Assembly (NCBI GenBank): GCA_016223145.1
Contig: JACRPN010000012.1
Span: 62,001 to 126,000 of the forward strand
Source of the DNA: Armatimonadota bacterium
GTDB lineage: Bacteria > Armatimonadota > Fimbriimonadia > Fimbriimonadales > Fimbriimonadaceae
Reading direction: 5' to 3'
DNA length: 64,000 nt
The notes beneath the pieces were generated by a model. It searched no databases, was not told the origin of the DNA, and saw only the letters and a program-made list of their open reading frames with translations. The first letter of the stretch is position 1; each line of letters opens with the position of its first letter. The position numbers and the translations under genes are program-made. This document shows positions 34,501-43,267 of the stretch, piece by piece.

Positions 34501-35622
34501 TTAGCCCGCGATGATTTCGACGTTCGCTCGCGGGACCATCACTTCCTGGCCGTCATCGAGCCTGGCCTTCAGGACGCGCACGTGTGTGCCGGACTCGACC
34601 ACCTGAAGCGTCGCCGGCAGATCGGTGACCGTCCCAAGCTGGCCGAAGTAGGGCTCTCGGATGACCCGGATCGGCGTTCCGGCCGTGAGCTCGCCGCCGG
34701 ATTGCGCGGTCTGGGCCATGGCGGAGGTCTGCTCCAGGGGCACAATCACCTCCGGCCGGATCACGCCCGCGCGGATTTGGGTGGCGCCGTTCATGCTGGC
34801 ACGCTTGCCCTCAAGAGACAGGAAGAGCTCGAACGTGCGCTTGGCCATCGGCAAAAAGCCAAAGCCCTCCGTGACCATCAGCGTCACATTGATCGCCTCC
34901 TGGCCGGTGATCGCGACGCCGATATCGTAGCCGAGGAACTGGATGAGATCCTGGTCGCGAAGGCCGCCCGCCACAATTCCCGCCACCCCCACTTCCGAGG
35001 CGCGCTGCATGGCATCGAGGGTCATTCCCGCACCGCCGATCAACACCTTGCCCTTGTCCTCGGCGTGGATGTTGTCGGCTTTGAGCACTTGATCGTGACT
35101 TCCGACGGCCACATGGATTGTCCCGGTCGTTTCGCCTCCGACGCCGAAAATGCCCTGGGCCATGGCGCCCCGTGTCTCCACGATTGCCCCCTCTTCCGGT
35201 AGGACTTCAGCGATCTTGCCCGTCACGTAGCCTGTCACGTCGATAGGGATCGGGTCCTCGCGGACCAGCACGTTGCCCGTCACTTCGGAAATGGACTCGA
35301 TCGTGCCCGCAAACGCACTGGCGATCGTCTTCTTCCCCATGCCCAGAAAGCCTTTGGTCTCGAGGATCACCTGGTCTTTCGCAAGAGTCTGGCCTACCTT
35401 CATTGGGAACTGCGACGGCACGTCGCGCGGCTCGATGCCATAGAGCTCGGCAAACTTGATGGTCTGCAAGATGCCGGGAAGCAGCGCCCGCGCCACGACG
35501 GTATCGGGCTGGATCGGGTCGCCGATTTTGACCAGCACTTCGCCGCGGATCGGCAAACGACGAACACGGCGGACGATCACGTCGCCGCTGACGGTGAGAC
35601 CAGGAGTGTATGCGCTGCCCAT
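34501..35622 (-). CDS. Beta-rich protein of unknown function with KOW-like C-terminus
   Basis: A 373-residue soluble protein without signal peptide. Residues about 10-150 contain barrel-sandwich-like segments (GEVLVKIGDPIQPDTVVA, ASAFAGTIESISEVTGNVLV). The middle is glycine-rich and hydrophobic (KVLIGGAGMTLDAM, GVAGIVAGGLRDQDLIQFLG). The C-terminus (YFGQLGTVTDLP, DDGQEVMVPRANVEII) resembles a KOW motif. No enzyme family is recognised. It is bounded on both sides by repeat arrays, so it is probably transcribed alone. Confidence 0.7.
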   Translation of the reverse strand: MGSAYTPGLTVSGDVIVRRVRRLPIRGEVLVKIGDPIQPDTVVARALLPGILQTIKFAELYGIEPRDVPSQFPMKVGQTLAKDQVILETKGFLGMGKKTIASAFAGTIESISEVTGNVLVREDPIPIDVTGYVTGKIAEVLPEEGAIVETRGAMAQGIFGVGGETTGTIHVAVGSHDQVLKADNIHAEDKGKVLIGGAGMTLDAMQRASEVGVAGIVAGGLRDQDLIQFLGYDIGVAITGQEAINVTLMVTEGFGFLPMAKRTFELFLSLEGKRASMNGATQIRAGVIRPEVIVPLEQTSAMAQTAQSGGELTAGTPIRVIREPYFGQLGTVTDLPATLQVVESGTHVRVLKARLDDGQEVMVPRANVEIIAG

Positions 35623-35631
35623 GGGTTGGTG

Positions 35632-35727
35632 AGTGGGTGAGTGGGTGAGTGGGTGAAAGGGTGAGGAGGTGTTCAGGTTCTCAGGTCTTCAGGTTTTCAG
35701 GTCTTCGGGCTCTCTGGTAGTCAGGTT
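35632..35727. repeat. Twelve in-phase octamers joining two repeat families (C then A)
   Basis: Three exact AGTGGGTG units and two variants (35632-35671) run without any phase change into seven TTCAGGTT-type units (35672-35727). All twelve units are 8 bases long, so two families share a common register. Located just upstream of the KOW-like protein gene, 10 bases beyond its start codon. Confidence 0.85.
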
Positions 35728-35798
35728 TCGGAAGGCAAGTGGATCAGGTTGTAAGTTGCGATTCCTTTCTCCCAACCCTTTAACCGTCGCACCTCGCC

Positions 35799-35814
35799 CT
35801 TCGCTCTAGCGAAG
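35799..35814 (-). terminator. Short hairpin after the SelB winged-helix gene
   Basis: CTTCGCT and AGCGAAG flank a 2-base loop, 12 bases past the minus-strand stop. There is no U-tract. The 14 bases at 35808-35821 (AGCGAAGCGAGACC) recur exactly at 58385-58398, so this may be part of a repeat rather than a terminator. Confidence 0.4.
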
Positions 35815-35825
35815 CGAGACCGATT

Positions 35826-36212
35826 TTACTCGCTCGGCAGAAATCGCCGTTGGCCGCCGTTCTTCTCGGTCCAGCCTTGCGCGTCAAAGTACTCCAGAAT
35901 GCCATACGCCGTTTCGCGTGAGCACCCCATCAGGTCGCGCCAGGCAGCCACATCAAACTCCCGGGAGCCGAACCTGTCTTTGCCCATCGCTGCCAGCCGT
36001 TCCAGGGTCTTAACCGCAAACCGGAACCCGTTCGAAAGGCGAACGATCTCACCCGTCTGAACCCCTATCTCCAGGATCCCGTCCACGGCCTGCAAGGGCA
36101 CTTTCATGGTCCACACAAGCTCCTTCGGGCTTGGCGGCTTGGCGTCACCAGCATCCATCAGACCGATGACGGCATCGAGAAACGTTCTCTGTTTGGGCTT
36201 CAGGTCGGACAT
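35826..36212 (-). CDS. Stand-alone SelB-type winged-helix protein
   Basis: A 128-residue protein made of two winged helices. KPPSPKELVWTMKVPLQAVD and FDVAAWRDLMGCSRETAYGI followed by LEYFDAQGWTEK closely resemble the last two winged-helix modules of elongation factor SelB, which bind the selenocysteine insertion hairpin. The GTPase part of SelB is absent, and the neighbouring gene ends 32 bases upstream, so it is not a broken SelB. It may be an RNA- or DNA-binding regulator. Same strand as the asparaginase-type gene upstream. Confidence 0.6.
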   Translation of the reverse strand: MSDLKPKQRTFLDAVIGLMDAGDAKPPSPKELVWTMKVPLQAVDGILEIGVQTGEIVRLSNGFRFAVKTLERLAAMGKDRFGSREFDVAAWRDLMGCSRETAYGILEYFDAQGWTEKNGGQRRFLPSE

Positions 36213-36243
36213 CTATCGGTGGGGTTGTGTGCCCGGTGCGGGT

Positions 36244-37197
36244 TCAGGGATGGGGCATGGCGTGAGGCACGGCCGCGCCCAGAGGCTCGACCGTTCGCAT
36301 CTGCATTTCTCCGTCGGTGCAGACCCAATAGGGGAACGGGTTGGTCGTGGTGGCGGCGCCGAAATCGCCGTCGCTTCGTAGCGCCATCACGACGCACATA
36401 TGCGAGATGTTCGCCTCCTGCCGCCGGAGCATCTGAAGAATGGTCGCCTCACAGGCTTCCTGGGCGGAGCGGCCCTGGCGCATGAACTCAACGGTCCGGA
36501 AGGTCGCGCAAGCCTTCCAGAGTTCTTCGCCCTTGCCAGTCGCGCCTGCGCAGCCCACTTCGTCATCGGCGTATATTCCCGCTCCGATAATGGGCGAATC
36601 CCCGACGCGCCCCGGGATCTTCCACGCCCAGCCACTCGTCGAGGAGGCTGCCGCGACGTGGCCCACAAAAGGTGAGGATGGTGAGGATGGTGAGGGTTGG
36701 CCCGGATGGCTCTCCCAGCCCAGCATCGTGATCGTGTCGCTGTGGTCCTCATAGATCGAGTGGATATAGGACTTGGCGTAGGTGTCCGGGTTTGCCAGCC
36801 AGTCGTTGTAGCGCTCAATGCTGTGGGCCGTTTCCAGACACCGGGGCCGAAAGCCCTTCTGAATTGCAAATCGCCTCGCTTGGTCGCCGGCGAGCATCAC
36901 ATGAGGCGTCTCTTCCATGACCTTTCGAGCGACTGAGATCACGGGAACGATGTTTCGGACGGCGCACACCGCGCCGGCTGAAAGGTCTTTGCCGTCCATG
37001 ATGCTGGCGTCCAGCTCGAGTTCGCCGTCGGCGTTGGGATAGGAGCCGAGCCCGATCGCAACGAGCTCCGGGTCGAGCTCGCAGGCAGTAAGGCCGGCTT
37101 CGAGGCAATCCAGGAGGCCCCCACCGGCTTGACGCCGGCTCCAAGCGGCTTCGATGCCGACTCTGCCCTGCTCCCAGGTCGAAAGAAACGTGGTCAT
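36244..37197 (-). CDS. Glycosylasparaginase / isoaspartyl peptidase-type Ntn hydrolase
   Basis: A 317-residue self-processing hydrolase. The autoproteolytic nucleophile is Thr155 in DHSDTITM; downstream AWKIPGRVGDSPIIGAGIYA and GCAGATGKGE are the canonical family blocks. It cleaves beta-aspartyl or Asn-linked bonds. Residues about 162-178 (HPGQPSPSSPSSPF) are encoded by a nonamer array (36671-36697) and interrupt the strand right after the nucleophile, where family members have a short turn. No signal peptide is visible. Confidence 0.85.
   Translation of the reverse strand: MTTFLSTWEQGRVGIEAAWSRRQAGGGLLDCLEAGLTACELDPELVAIGLGSYPNADGELELDASIMDGKDLSAGAVCAVRNIVPVISVARKVMEETPHVMLAGDQARRFAIQKGFRPRCLETAHSIERYNDWLANPDTYAKSYIHSIYEDHSDTITMLGWESHPGQPSPSSPSSPFVGHVAAASSTSGWAWKIPGRVGDSPIIGAGIYADDEVGCAGATGKGEELWKACATFRTVEFMRQGRSAQEACEATILQMLRRQEANISHMCVVMALRSDGDFGAATTTNPFPYWVCTDGEMQMRTVEPLGAAVPHAMPHP
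36671..36697. repeat. Nonamer array inside the asparaginase-type gene
   Basis: Two exact GGTGAGGAT units followed by GGTGAGGGT. Being a multiple of three, the array is translated as a repeated Ser-Pro-Ser / Ser-Pro-Phe string on the minus strand. A related nonamer array lies at 57636-57671. Confidence 0.85.
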
Positions 37198-37223
37198 GAC
37201 CGGAGAGGATACCTAGGGTTCGG

Positions 37224-37307
37224 CGATGATGAAAAGATGGTGTGCTGGGATGAAGAGAACGGGGCGCCGGAGTCCCATCATCTCTTCATCTTCTCATCAC
37301 AACATCA
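37224..37307. repeat. Octamer hairpin upstream of the zinc-ribbon gene (family B)
   Basis: A left arm of degenerate GATGA-containing octamers (37224-37258) faces four in-phase inverted octamers of the CTTCATCT / TCTCATCA type (37276-37307). The loop is GC-rich. It fills the gap between the asparaginase-type gene and the next plus-strand gene. Confidence 0.7.
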
Positions 37308-37338
37308 ACGGGCAGGTCCATCCCCCCATAATAGGTCA

Positions 37339-38058
37339 ATGTCTTCGGATGACCTCTTTCGCCTGTGGCAGCTTCACCTCGTCGATAAGGCCATTCTTGA
37401 GATACGGTCTCAGGCCGCTTCGCTCGATCCGGGCAAAAAGCTCATGTCTGAGATCACCAAGCTGGAAGCCCAGGCGAAAGAAGCTGACGACACCTATAAG
37501 GCCCTTCATGGCGAACAGACTGATATCGAGCTGAAGCAGAAAGGCATCGACGATAAGGTTAAGAAATTCAGTCAGGACCTCTATGGCGGAAAGGTGGTGA
37601 ACCCTCGAGAGGTGGAGAGCTTTCAGAAGGAGATCGAGTTACTCAAGAAGCAGCGGGGCGACCTCGACGGACGCCTCCTCGAACTCTGGGACCTAGTGCC
37701 GCCAGCCAAGAAAGAGGCCGATTCGGCCCACGAGGCGATCCAAACCAAGAAAGCCGAGCTCGCCGACTACCAGAAGCGGGTTGTCGCCCACAGGGCCAAG
37801 CTCGAGGCGGCCTTCAAGGAAGCGACCGCCAAGCGGCCGTTGGCGCTCGAAAAAGTGGACAAGGGCATGCTTGCGCGGTACGAATCCATTCGTCAAAAGC
37901 ATAACGGACTCGGCATGAGCCGCATCGAAAAGAACGGAAGCTGCGAGCTGTGCGGAACCCTCTTGCCGCGAAAGACGATCGAAACGGCCAAAGAGGGCCG
38001 CTGGGTAACGTGCGAAGACTGCCATAGAGCCCTCTACTGGAGCGAGAGCATCGTGTGA
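37339..38058 (+). CDS. Coiled-coil C4 zinc-ribbon protein (DUF164/CdsZ-like)
   Basis: A 239-residue protein from ATG 37339; upstream codons in the open frame belong to the repeat gap. Residues about 20-170 form a long charged coiled coil (ESFQKEIELLKKQRGDLDGR), and the C-terminus holds a four-Cys zinc ribbon: CELCGTLLP and WVTCEDCHRALYW. This layout is the DUF164 family, implicated in nucleic acid or protein binding; function is not established in this group. Confidence 0.87.
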   Translation: MSSDDLFRLWQLHLVDKAILEIRSQAASLDPGKKLMSEITKLEAQAKEADDTYKALHGEQTDIELKQKGIDDKVKKFSQDLYGGKVVNPREVESFQKEIELLKKQRGDLDGRLLELWDLVPPAKKEADSAHEAIQTKKAELADYQKRVVAHRAKLEAAFKEATAKRPLALEKVDKGMLARYESIRQKHNGLGMSRIEKNGSCELCGTLLPRKTIETAKEGRWVTCEDCHRALYWSESIV

Positions 38059-38108
38059 GGGAAAGCGAACGGTGAACAGTGAGAGGTGAAGGGTGGAGGG
38101 CGAGAAGT

Positions 38109-38831
38109 GTGAGGCGACGGGCCACTGAAATCGGCACGCTAAGGGACTGGGTCGGCAGACTGCCTGCCCTCTTGGTCTTCGCGCTCGCACTTGCCGGGTG
38201 TGCCAAGTATCCGTCGGGCGGCTCCGTCTCGCAAGGCACGCGCCTCATCTTCAGCTTCACCCTTGCCGAGGCGCCCAATCCCAACTTTGTCTACTTGGTG
38301 GCGGTGAGGCCCTCGGTTGAACTGAGCCCGACCACCCAGGGCCCCATCCCGGTTATCGCGCCCCCTTGGGGCAATGGGTTCGTCGCCGGAAACGCAACGC
38401 ATTTCGTCCGCTGGGACGTCGCTCAGGCGCCGGACTATCTCCTCTACAAGTTTCAGGACGTGGACCTCCTGAACTACCTCGCCATCGGCGTCCCGGTGAC
38501 CTACCACCTGCTTCAGCCAGGCGAAAAGACCATTCGGTTCGAAATCCTGCTCAATCAGCTCGTCCCGGCCGTCGACGCGTCCCAATACCAGTCGATCCAG
38601 GTGAACTTCTTCACGATGGACAACGTGCCCCAGGGCAGTGGCGGCTCGAAGGTCTGGGACGCGCTGGGCGACAGCCAGCTCCCTGGCGGCGTGAACCAAT
38701 ACGTCACGATCCCGATCAAGCTGAGCGGGATCTGGGACAATCAGCGCTTTCAGGACCTCGAGCCGCCGAACGACGTCGCCGACCCAAGCCTGGATATCGT
38801 GGATTGGTCGGTTGAAGTCCGGCCGGGCTGA
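38109..38831 (+). CDS. Lipoprotein of unknown function
   Basis: About 240 residues. The lipobox ALALAGC preceded by a hydrophobic stretch (LPALLVFALALAG) marks an exported lipoprotein. GTG 38109 is the most plausible start; an upstream GTG at 38079 lies in a GTGA-rich degenerate repeat stretch (about 38052-38117). The mature part is beta-rich (SQGTRLIFSFTLAEAP, FVYLVAVRP, NQYVTIPIKLSGIWD). No family is recognised. Confidence 0.65.
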   Translation: MRRRATEIGTLRDWVGRLPALLVFALALAGCAKYPSGGSVSQGTRLIFSFTLAEAPNPNFVYLVAVRPSVELSPTTQGPIPVIAPPWGNGFVAGNATHFVRWDVAQAPDYLLYKFQDVDLLNYLAIGVPVTYHLLQPGEKTIRFEILLNQLVPAVDASQYQSIQVNFFTMDNVPQGSGGSKVWDALGDSQLPGGVNQYVTIPIKLSGIWDNQRFQDLEPPNDVADPSLDIVDWSVEVRPG

Positions 38832-38864
38832 TCCCGCGCCTACAGCCTTGGGCATAATGGGCCC

Positions 38865-39980
38865 ATGGTCCGCCTAAGCCGACGCGTTGCACTCCCCCTG
38901 CTATTGGCTTGCATCGCTGCTGCCCAAACCGGGGTGACAGCCACGCTCCAATCGCGGCAAGCTAAAGCCGAGGCGTTCGTCAAGGATCGGCAGAAGCAAC
39001 TGGGCATTCCGGGGCTCTCGGTGGCCGTCGTCGCCGACGGCAAGCTCACTTGGCAGCAGGGGTTTGGGTTCGCCGACCTTGAGAACAAAGTTGCGGCTAC
39101 GCCAAGCACGGTCTATCGTCTTGCGTCGATTTCGAAGTCGATAACTTCAGTCGCGGCGCTCAGACTCTGGGAGCGGGGCAGACTCGATCTTGATGTGCCC
39201 ATTCGCACCTACGTTCCCACTTGGCCCGAAAGCCAACCGGCAGTCTCAGCGCGCCAGTTGATGGGGCATCTCGGAGGCGTGCGCCACTACAAGGGCCGAG
39301 AGGCCGAAAGCACGCGCTATTACCCTACGCTGACCCAGGCGCTCGAAATCTTCAGGAACGACCCTCTGGTGGCTGAGCCGGGGACCAAATACTCGTACAC
39401 CACCTATGGCTTCACGCTTCTGGGGTGCGCGATGGAGTCGGCGGGTGAAGGAACGTTCGAGTCCTTGCTTGGCAATCTGGTGTTTGGCCCCGCCGAGATG
39501 AGATCGATCCGCGTCGATCGCGTGACGGACATCATCCCTAACCGGGCACAAGGCTACGCCAAGGGCCCAAACGGCCAGATCGAGAACTCCGGCCTCGCCG
39601 ATACCAGCTACAAGATCCCCGGTGGGGGGCTGTGTTCGACTGCCGGCGATCTCGCCAAGTTCGCCATCGCTCTCATGGACGGCAAGCTGCTTAAGCCCGA
39701 AACGCGCACGATGATGTGGACCTCCCAGAAGACTTCGGACCGTAAGGAGACCGGATACGGCATGGGTTTTGGAGTTGGGTCCATTAGGGGAGTCAAGGCG
39801 GTCTCACACTCGGGCGGCCAGCAACGTGTTTCGACCTACCTGCTGATCATTCCATCAAAGCGCTTTGCGGCGGCGGTCATGACGAACCTGGAAGGGGCCG
39901 ATGGCGCCTCTATCGCACGGGGACTGGCAGAGGTCTATTTGCCCGAACTGAAGCAGCCCAAGCCGGCTTCGCGGCCATAA
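38865..39980 (+). CDS. Secreted serine hydrolase, beta-lactamase class C / PBP-like family
   Basis: A 371-residue protein with signal peptide (LPLLLACIAAAQ). The catalytic SxxK is Ser88-Lys91 (YRLASISKSIT), the tyrosine motif is YSYTTYG (176-182, an YxY variant of YxN), and the third motif is SHSGGQ. It hydrolyses beta-lactam, D-amino peptide or ester bonds; the family is too broad to choose. The stop codon shares one base with the start of the next gene. Confidence 0.88.
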   Translation: MVRLSRRVALPLLLACIAAAQTGVTATLQSRQAKAEAFVKDRQKQLGIPGLSVAVVADGKLTWQQGFGFADLENKVAATPSTVYRLASISKSITSVAALRLWERGRLDLDVPIRTYVPTWPESQPAVSARQLMGHLGGVRHYKGREAESTRYYPTLTQALEIFRNDPLVAEPGTKYSYTTYGFTLLGCAMESAGEGTFESLLGNLVFGPAEMRSIRVDRVTDIIPNRAQGYAKGPNGQIENSGLADTSYKIPGGGLCSTAGDLAKFAIALMDGKLLKPETRTMMWTSQKTSDRKETGYGMGFGVGSIRGVKAVSHSGGQQRVSTYLLIIPSKRFAAAVMTNLEGADGASIARGLAEVYLPELKQPKPASRP

Positions 39981-40972
39981 TGCAGGGGCCCATGGCACTC
40001 CTCGAAGTCACCGACCTCCACGTCGACATTGGCGACGCGCACATCCTCCGTGGTGTCGGCCTGCAGCTTGAGGCGGGCAAGACCCTGGGAGTCGTCGGCG
40101 AATCGGGCTGCGGGAAATCCATGACGGGCTTCGCGATCATGGGCATGCTTCCATCCACGGCCAAGGTGACTCATGGCGAGGTCGTGTTTGATGGCCGAAA
40201 CCTGACGGCGCTTCGCCCCAGGGAGTGGCTGGACATTCGGGGCCAGCACATCGCCTTGGTCATGCAGGACCCCTTCACCAGCCTGAACCCGATGATGAAG
40301 ATCGGCGACCAGATCGCCGAGGCGCTGATCCTCCATCAGAAGCTGCCCCGCGGCCCGGCGCTGAGAGCCGCGATCGAAATGCTTGAAAAGGTCGGGGTGC
40401 CTGCACCGGAAAGCACCGCCAGCCGCTATCCCCACCAATTGAGCGGAGGACAACGCCAGCGCGTCGTGATCGCCATTGCCTTTGCATGCAAGCCCGAGGT
40501 GCTCATCGCCGATGAGCCCACCACCGCGCTCGACGTGACGCTTCAAGCCCAAATCTTGAAACTCATCAAGGAGCTTCAGGACACCAACGGCACGGCGGTG
40601 ATGCTGATCTCCCACGACATTGGCGTCATCGGGTCACTGGCGCACCGCATTTCAGTGTTCTATGCGGGAAGGGTGGTGGAGGCAGGCACGGCGGAGGACG
40701 TGCTGAAGCACCCAGTTCATCCCTATACTTCGGCCCTGCTCGCGGCCCTGCCGCGAGTGGGACAAAGCAAGCTAGAGTCGATAGCGGGGCAGCCGCCCGA
40801 TCCCCGTCATTTGCCGAGCGGCTGTTCGTTCGAACCCCGGTGCAAGTTTCGATACGATAGATGCGCCGTCGAGCCGGGGCTTCTGCCTGAAGGGGCGCCT
40901 CACCAGGGCGCCTGTTGGCTGGCCCAAGATGCAGGCAAGCAACCGCTGAAGACCGTAGAGAGCCGCGATTGA
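39980..40972 (+). CDS. OppD/DppD-like peptide ABC transporter ATP-binding protein
   Basis: A 330-residue ATPase. Walker [10 protein letters not shown] (about 37-45), Q-loop [10 protein letters not shown], signature LSGGQRQRV, Walker [13 protein letters not shown] and the C-terminal cysteine cluster typical of oligopeptide ATPases ([16 protein letters not shown]). ATG 39992 is an alternative start. No permease or binding protein of this family lies beside it; the following importer is of the sugar type. It may serve permeases encoded elsewhere. Confidence 0.88.
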   Translation: MQGPMALLEVTDLHVDIGDAHILRGVGLQLEAGKTLGVVGESGCGKSMTGFAIMGMLPSTAKVTHGEVVFDGRNLTALRPREWLDIRGQHIALVMQDPFTSLNPMMKIGDQIAEALILHQKLPRGPALRAAIEMLEKVGVPAPESTASRYPHQLSGGQRQRVVIAIAFACKPEVLIADEPTTALDVTLQAQILKLIKELQDTNGTAVMLISHDIGVIGSLAHRISVFYAGRVVEAGTAEDVLKHPVHPYTSALLAALPRVGQSKLESIAGQPPDPRHLPSGCSFEPRCKFRYDRCAVEPGLLPEGAPHQGACWLAQDAGKQPLKTVESRD

Positions 40973-41060
40973 AAGTCAATCTGCGCGCTGAGCGGGAAAT
41001 CCGGGCATAATCGGGGAAGGCGCCGTTTCAACGGGGAAGTGAGGCGCCAATTAGAGGTCA

Positions 41061-42389
41061 ATGCCGATTCCCTGGTTCAAGCCCGCCCTGCTCCTCGCCT
41101 GCCTGCTCCTAGCTGTCTGGCACAGCGAGAGCATCGTCGTTCCTCCTCCAACCAAGGGGCGCATCGTCGTCAAGTACTGGGAGAAATGGACAGGGTTTGA
41201 AGGGGATGCGATGCGTACCATCGTGGACGACTTCAACAAGTCCCAGGATCGTATTTTCGTCCAGTATCTCGCAGTCAGCGCCGTGAACACCAAGACCATG
41301 CTGGCCTCGGCCGCGGGCGTGCCGCCGGACGTGGCGGGTCTATGGGACGGTGACGTGGTCCCGTTTGCAGACTCCCGGGCAAGCATCCCGCTCGACGACT
41401 ATTGCCGCGAGTTCGGGATCAAGGCAGCGGACTACATTCCAAGCTATTGGGACATCTGCACCTACAACAACCACGTTTACGCGCTTCCAACCACCCCCGC
41501 CTCGACGGCGCTTCACTACAACACCGACCTCTTCAAGCAAGCGGGACTCGATCCCGACAAACCCCCAGTCACCACGGAAGAGCTGTCAGCGATGTCGGAC
41601 AAGATCACCAAGAAGCGGCCCGACGGGTCGATCCTGGTGGCCGGTTTTCACCCTTCGGAGCCGGGATGGTGGAACTGGTGGTGGCTCCACCTGTTTGGCG
41701 GGGCGCTCTGGGACGGCGAGAATCTGACCGCCAACAGCCCGGAGAACATCAAGGCATTCGAATGGATTCAGTCGTTCTCGAAGAAATACGGCCCCCAGCA
41801 GCTCCACGCTTTTCGGACCGGGTTCGGCAACTTCTCCTCACCCCAAAACCCCTTCATCGACAGCAAGGTCGCGATGGAAATTCAGGGCGTTTGGATGGCG
41901 AACTTCATCAGCCAATATAACAAGAAGCTCAAGTGGAAGGCCGCGCCGTTCCCTTATCCCAAGGATAGGCCCGACCGCGCCAATTCGACGATGGTGGGCT
42001 TGGACGTGCTCGTGATTCCGGCAGGCGCCAAGCACCCCAAGGAGGCGATGGAGTTCATTCGCTACACCCAGACCCAGCCTGCCATGGAAAAGCTTTGCCT
42101 CTTGCAACAAAAGCACTCGCCGCTCGCCAAGGTCTCGCCCGAGTTCTTCGCCAAGCACGCGAACCCCTACATCAAGCTCTTCACGGACCTGCCTTGGGGC
42201 AAGAACTCGTTTGCGATTCCGAAGGTCGGCATCTGGTTTGAATACAGCAACGAGGTCAACGCCGCATTCGAGGCGGTCTACCTGATGCACAAAACCCCCA
42301 AAGAAGCCTTGGATTACGTTCAGGCCCGCATGCAGCCCAAATGGGAGCATTACAAGAAGATCCTCAAACTTCGGGAGGAAGCGAATTGA
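41061..42389 (+). CDS. Extracellular solute-binding protein of a sugar ABC importer (family 1)
   Basis: A 442-residue protein with N-terminal signal (ALLLACLLLAVW, no lipobox Cys at the usual place). IVVKYWEKWTGFEGDAMRTI and VPPDVAGLWDGDVVPFADS match family-1 carbohydrate-binding proteins, as does YALPTTPASTALHYNTDLF. Captures a sugar or oligosaccharide outside the membrane for the two permeases that follow. TTGA overlap with the next gene. Confidence 0.9.
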   Translation: MPIPWFKPALLLACLLLAVWHSESIVVPPPTKGRIVVKYWEKWTGFEGDAMRTIVDDFNKSQDRIFVQYLAVSAVNTKTMLASAAGVPPDVAGLWDGDVVPFADSRASIPLDDYCREFGIKAADYIPSYWDICTYNNHVYALPTTPASTALHYNTDLFKQAGLDPDKPPVTTEELSAMSDKITKKRPDGSILVAGFHPSEPGWWNWWWLHLFGGALWDGENLTANSPENIKAFEWIQSFSKKYGPQQLHAFRTGFGNFSSPQNPFIDSKVAMEIQGVWMANFISQYNKKLKWKAAPFPYPKDRPDRANSTMVGLDVLVIPAGAKHPKEAMEFIRYTQTQPAMEKLCLLQQKHSPLAKVSPEFFAKHANPYIKLFTDLPWGKNSFAIPKVGIWFEYSNEVNAAFEAVYLMHKTPKEALDYVQARMQPKWEHYKKILKLREEAN

Positions 42390-43267
42390 CCGCCAAACGT
42401 AAGGAGGCCTTCGCAGGCTTGGCTTTCGCCTCTCCATGGTTCATCGGGTTCACGGTCTTTCTAGCCGGGCCGCTGCTGATGTCCATGTACTACAGCTTCT
42501 GCGACTACTCGGTCCTGCGGAAGCCCGTGTGGGTCGGCGGCGACAACTACGCGGAGATCATGCACGACGAGGTGTTCTGGCAGGCGCTCAAGAACACGTT
42601 CGTCTATGCGGCCATTTCGCTGCCAATGGGGCTGGTGGTCTCGATCGCGGTCGCGCTGCTGCTGAACACCAACGTCAAGGGCATGGCGTTTTATCGAACG
42701 ATCATCTATCTGCCTTCGCTTGTCCCGACGGTCGCCCTTGCAGTTTTGTGGCTGTGGATGTTCAACGGCGAATATGGGCTGATCAATGAGACCGCTAAGC
42801 GCTTCGCGGTCAGCCCGCCGAACTGGCTCGGCGACCCGCTGTGGTCGAAGCCGGCACTCGCGCTGATGAGCCTGTGGGGGGTGGGCGGCGCAGTGGTAAT
42901 CTACCTTGCAGGGCTCCAGGACGTGCCTCAGAGCCTCTATGAAGCGGCCGATCTCGACGGAGCCTCTCCTTGGCGCAAGACCTGGCACGTAACGCTTCCC
43001 ATGATATCGCCGGTTATTCAGTTCAACATGATCATGGGCATCATCGGCTCGCTGCAGGTCTTCTCCGAGCCCTACATCATGTTCCCGGGCGGGGCGCCGG
43101 AGCGCTCGACCTACATGTATACGATGTACCTCTTCGATAACGCGTTCACCTTTCAAAAGATGGGCTACGCCTCGGCCATGGGGTGGATTCTGTTTATCCT
43201 CATCTTCATCCTGACCATGCTCGCCTTAAAGGGTTCGGACAAGCGGGTCCATACGGGAGCGATGTAG
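42386..43267 (+). CDS. Sugar ABC importer permease (MalF-like)
   Basis: A 293-residue permease with six helices. TTG 42386 is chosen because it overlaps the previous stop (TTGA) and is preceded at a good distance by GGAGG. The EAA loop that docks the ATPase is SLYEAADLDGASPWRKTWHV. Signature LLMSMYYSFCDYSVL near the N-terminus matches MalF/UgpA types. The stop overlaps the next GTG start by one base. Confidence 0.9.
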   Translation: MTAKRKEAFAGLAFASPWFIGFTVFLAGPLLMSMYYSFCDYSVLRKPVWVGGDNYAEIMHDEVFWQALKNTFVYAAISLPMGLVVSIAVALLLNTNVKGMAFYRTIIYLPSLVPTVALAVLWLWMFNGEYGLINETAKRFAVSPPNWLGDPLWSKPALALMSLWGVGGAVVIYLAGLQDVPQSLYEAADLDGASPWRKTWHVTLPMISPVIQFNMIMGIIGSLQVFSEPYIMFPGGAPERSTYMYTMYLFDNAFTFQKMGYASAMGWILFILIFILTMLALKGSDKRVHTGAM

